Below are positions 60,917 to 64,000 of a stretch of 64,000 nucleotides of DNA, in pieces. The notes below the pieces were generated by a model, which was not told the origin of the DNA, did no database searches, and was given only the letters and a program-made list of their open reading frames with translations. Numbering within the stretch: position 1 is the first letter of the stretch; each line of letters starts with the position of its first letter. Position numbers and translations under genes: made by a program. The stretch is taken from assembly GCA_977006965.1 (NCBI GenBank), contig OZ345380.1, positions 1,736,001 to 1,800,000 of the forward strand, read 5' to 3'. Source of the DNA: Phymatolithon calcareum (taxonomy: Eukaryota; Rhodophyta; Florideophyceae; Hapalidiales).

Positions 60917-61198
60917 CTTACGGTTCGTTCGTGCGTAGCACTTGAAGTGGCAACAACTCCCGATTTCAAGCTTGGTGATCTGATCTTGGCGCCGAGATGC
61001 TTACTTTATCATCCACCAAAATCGGATGCAGATTGAGCCTATGCTTACAGTGTGAAATTAACGTAAAGTGCATTTTGTTGTGACAGGCAGGTTCCATTCG
61101 GAAAAATTGAGCACAAGTATCGTCACCCGACCACTGCCACTCTTCCACTCCTGAGCGGACGGACGAGGGCGCACATTCCCGCAACGCGTTCACACGCG
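60917..61198. promoter_or_regulatory. Bidirectional promoter region of PTPS-like gene and PEX13
   Basis: 282 bp separate the two divergent start codons. It contains a TTGGCGCCGA element (near 60986) resembling an E2F-type core but no obvious TATA box. Confidence 0.45.
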
Positions 61199-61966
61199 AT
61201 GAACAGCGGGCAAAGACCGGACCCATTCGAGGAAAGACCGGGACCGAGCATTCCCGGTGCACCGTCCCCCACGTCCGCCGCTCCGGGAGTCGCGCCCGCG
61301 CCCGCGTCCGCCTACCCCAGTGCACCAACGTACCCCGGCGCGACAACCGCGTACCCCACAACAGCCCCGTACTCCAGCGCAGCGCAATCGCAGTACACCG
61401 CTGCGCCGTCGCCCTATGCAGTGACGCCCTCGCCGTACGGTGCCGTCTACAACGGTGCCTACAGTGCGTACAACGCCGGTGGCGGGTACGCTTATAACGC
61501 GAGCAATATATACGGCGCTGCTCGCGCAGGTTTTGCACGCGGGCCGGAAGGCACGGGAATGCTGGGCGGGGTGCAAGAAGCCATGGCGCGATTTGCGCGC
61601 GTGTCGGCGTTAGTTGAGGATGCTTTGCGAAGTCTGCATCTGCTCTTTGACGCACTGTTCGGACTTGGTGTGTCTGCCAGCGCGTTCTCGCGCGAAATGG
61701 CGGTGTTGCTGAAGGCGAAGACGGGACCTTTTGCATTTATTGCCCGTGCTTTGCGAAGGCTTGTGCGATTGTGGAGGGCTGTTTGTGTGCTGTTCGTGTC
61801 GCCGATGGCGGGTCGGTATTCACCGGTTGCTATTGTGCTGCGCGTGCTCGGACTTGTGCCGACGGGGGAGAGCGCTATTGTGTGGGAGGGAGAGGGGAAT
61901 GTGCGGGCGGAAGGAAGTGGGGAGGATGATGTGTTTCGCGGCGCTTTTGATATGTCGAATTTATGA
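61199..61966 (+). CDS. PEX13: Peroxin 13 (PEX13), plant-type without SH3
   Basis: 255 residues. Residues 1-115 are a low-complexity Pro/Ala/Tyr/Gly tail (YPGATTAYPTTAPYSSAAQS ...; GGGYAYNASNIYGAA), typical of PEX13 N-termini. Residues about 125-235 hold the conserved membrane region: VQEAMARFARVSALVEDALR, LHLLFDALFGLGVSASAFSR and FIARALRRLVRLWRAVCVLF. PEX13 docks cargo receptor PEX5/PEX7 at the peroxisomal membrane. Animal and yeast PEX13 end in an SH3 domain, which is absent here, as in land plants. The YG-rich tail may contribute to the gel-like import pore proposed for other PEX13 proteins. Confidence 0.88.
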   Translation: MNSGQRPDPFEERPGPSIPGAPSPTSAAPGVAPAPASAYPSAPTYPGATTAYPTTAPYSSAAQSQYTAAPSPYAVTPSPYGAVYNGAYSAYNAGGGYAYNASNIYGAARAGFARGPEGTGMLGGVQEAMARFARVSALVEDALRSLHLLFDALFGLGVSASAFSREMAVLLKAKTGPFAFIARALRRLVRLWRAVCVLFVSPMAGRYSPVAIVLRVLGLVPTGESAIVWEGEGNVRAEGSGEDDVFRGAFDMSNL

Positions 61967-63136
61967 GGGGTATCGGACAGATGCGGTTATTGAAAGAGTG
62001 CGCTCGTAAGTAGCGTTGCAAGATGGTGGTGATATGGAGTTGGGCGAAGCGTTCTGAAAGGAGGAATAATGAGGCTTCTGTACGAGGGATGGAATGTACA
62101 ATGAGAAGTAGAATATGTAAAATAATTTTGCATACATCCGCTCACGTTCTATGCGGTGCTTTCGTTTGCCGCGTCTGAGTGGATGGCATGGCTCCGCGAC
62201 AATCTCGGCAACGAGAATTCCACGGCATGGCAACGAAGAGAGCGAAGTGTGGACCAGGGGCTGGCTGATTCAGAGTTGAATTTTGACGACGTTTGCCCGC
62301 TTGCCCTTGGGTTGTCACAGGAGTGAATGCAGCGAGACTGCAATGATTTGAGATATTGTGCGACATATCAAGAACTAGTCCGAGAGCTACTTTGCTTTCC
62401 GTTTACCGACCTTCAGAACTTACCTGCAGCTGTAGACACGAGAACGAAGATTGGCCCTAAACGAACGCTGACGCTGAGGGGATGAAGTGCAAATTCCCAG
62501 ACGTAATTGCCGGCTATCGGTTGGGAATTGTCTTCTCTGTACAGGCTCTAATGGTGCACAATCGTTGCAACAATCCTAAGCGGGTCCCCGTGAAATACCA
62601 ATGTGGATAGAGCAAATTATGCAGTCTGCTAAAATCGAACCAGAAGTTGTCAGCGATTGCTAGCCAAGATTTTCTCCGGAAATCTTGTGCATTGCTTTGC
62701 AGAAGATGCGAGCAGAACTAGGCCAGTCCCCAACCAAGGGGATTGTTTACTTCCGGGAAGACCTGGTTGTGGTGCTCCATGAACTTCTCATTCAGCAAGC
62801 ATCGCCAAAGAGCCTGACTTGCAGCTTACAAAAAGTGATTTTTCTTCCACTTAAAGTTGCGGATCTGGTCTGAGACTGGACCAAAATTGGTGAGTACAGC
62901 ACTATTTATTGTCCTATGCAACTTCCTGTCTTGTTGCGAGTAGCTCTGTGCGGTTGCGAATGTTATTCATGATTCGGGCTATCTCTGTAATATAAAATGT
63001 CGTTAAGCATATTTCATAACTGTCAAGCTGTTCCTGCAGAGAAAAATGTTTTCGCGGAACCGTTCCGCTTCTTAGGCTCTAGATCTCGAAACGGGTACTG
63101 AATTAGGTTGCGGCCCAAATCAGTACCTGCACTGCT
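61967..63136. other. Convergent intergenic region, no supported gene
   Basis: Between PEX13 (plus) and the PWWP gene (minus). Short frames only. A small perfect palindrome GCGGAAC-C-GTTCCGC lies near 63054-63068. Confidence 0.5.
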
Positions 63137-63994
63137 CTACTTGTGCATTTCGACATAGTCCTGTACAACCCACGGCTTATATCCAATGCGCCCTTTGCTC
63201 GACGACTTTTTCAGACTAGATTTTCGATCCTTCCCTCCACGACGTGAGCCGATTAACTTGGCTTTGAAGATATCAGTGGCCAACTCGATAGACTTCTTCT
63301 GTTCTTCGAAAAACGAATCGTTTTCATCACATTGAAGTCGACGAGCGGTTGCCACTGTGAAAATTTCCACATTGTTCATCAATACCCAATTGCCAGAATC
63401 CTCCCCTATGAAAATTACCCACACGCGAGCCCCCTCCAAAGCTGACGCCGGAATCATCCACTTCCCGCTGAACTCTTTCCCACTCCAGAAGCAATTGCTG
63501 ATAATGGCAGGCCAGTATGGAAAAAGACTGTGCTTCGCCATGACCAAACATCCAGGTTCGAGTTGAGGTTTCTGTCCGCGGTGCACCACAGCGCCCTGTT
63601 TGTTTTGCGCATATGCATCCTCTGCTGCTTTAAATGCCTGCATTTGCTCGTCATAGTGCGGGGAGGTGCGGGCGACAAGGTATAGGTTCGTCTTGCGCGG
63701 GACAAATTTCCTGATGCATTGTACAGGAACCCACTCCACAGTGCCGTCGCCGAAAAAGGTGCACCAAAGTCGTTCCGGTAACGTTGCTGTGGCGCCGAGT
63801 TTCCACTTGTCCCGCCATACCGCCGGGGTTTCCCAATCGCATCGAGTGACAGTCGCTGGCCAATACGGATAGCCCTTAAGACGGGCAATCACAATGTCAC
63901 CGAGCTTATGAGGTGGAGCATTGCTTCCAGTAGACATTTTTGCAACATCGCCCGCTGTAGACCATGGACTTTTGCGCTGTGAGAGTTCTGCCAT
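63137..63994 (-). CDS. Double PWWP-domain chromatin protein (5' end possibly beyond window)
   Basis: 285 residues if the ATG at 63994 is the start; the frame stays open to the right edge, so an upstream start is possible. First PWWP: LGDIVIARLKGYPYWPATVT, then LWCTFFGDGTVEWVPVQCIR. Second PWWP: PGCLVMAKHSLFPYWPAIIS, then VWVIFIGEDSGNWVLMNNVE. Each has the P-[WY]-W-P core and an aromatic cage-like Trp/Phe set. PWWP domains bind methylated histone H3K36 and DNA in the nucleus. A helical segment (SFFEEQKKSIELATDIFKAK) and a Lys/Ser/Arg-rich tail follow. Two PWWP domains in one short protein without a catalytic domain is less common than one. Confidence 0.85.
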   Translation of the reverse strand: MAELSQRKSPWSTAGDVAKMSTGSNAPPHKLGDIVIARLKGYPYWPATVTRCDWETPAVWRDKWKLGATATLPERLWCTFFGDGTVEWVPVQCIRKFVPRKTNLYLVARTSPHYDEQMQAFKAAEDAYAQNKQGAVVHRGQKPQLEPGCLVMAKHSLFPYWPAIISNCFWSGKEFSGKWMIPASALEGARVWVIFIGEDSGNWVLMNNVEIFTVATARRLQCDENDSFFEEQKKSIELATDIFKAKLIGSRRGGKDRKSSLKKSSSKGRIGYKPWVVQDYVEMHK

Positions 63995-64000
63995 CACCAC

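Noticed and set aside
1-64000. CRISPR arrays, rRNA genes, prokaryotic operons
   Set aside because: No regularly spaced direct repeats, no rRNA core sequences, and gene content and introns are eukaryotic.

Overview
The window is nuclear DNA from a eukaryote with few introns. It carries ORC1 with a BAH domain, cytosolic ribosomal protein eS12, the peroxin PEX13, a PWWP protein and a glycolipid transfer protein. Only two genes show introns (90, 92 and 95 nt, GT-AG), and very long uninterrupted frames occur, one of them 1,896 codons. PEX13 without a visible SH3 domain, an NB-ARC-WD40 protein, and a mixture of chromodomain Ty3/gypsy, LINE and hAT elements around compact genes fit a red alga (a florideophyte such as Chondrus). 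That assignment is inference; no rRNA or organelle marker is present.

Layout. 1-34,000 is mostly mobile-element territory: a LINE running off the left edge (1-3452), a deleted hAT gene (4847-5295), a three-level nest (unclassified retroelement A, then a chromodomain LTR element at 9465-13650, then a 5'-truncated LINE at 11759-13124), a second hAT remnant (15596-16130), a hAT element inside a TTAA-flanked inverted-repeat element (17027-19451), one host-type gene (FAD amine oxidase-like, 20728-22134), and a decayed LINE (27385-30890) carrying its own 461-bp retroposed insert. 34,900-50,400 holds three large genes: a secreted S41-protease-like protein with an altered active site, an Apaf-1-like NB-ARC/WD40 protein, and a very long disordered protein. 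51,400-64,000 is the gene-dense end: S-formylglutathione hydrolase, GLTP, ORC1, eS12, a PTPS-like protein, PEX13 and a double-PWWP protein, with a GLTP pseudogene, a LINE tail and a small MITE between them.

Functional links are few, as expected for eukaryotic neighbours. ORC1 has two identical E2F-type sites just upstream of its start. The PTPS-like gene and PEX13 are divergent across 282 bp, and eS12 and the PTPS-like gene converge with a short hairpin between them.

The least expected signal is in non-coding DNA: many mutually unrelated perfect or near-perfect palindromes (arms 10-37 bp, usually little or no loop) scattered between genes. The densest group is nine or more back-to-back inverted repeats at 22381-22665. 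They share no common sequence, so they do not look like one MITE family.
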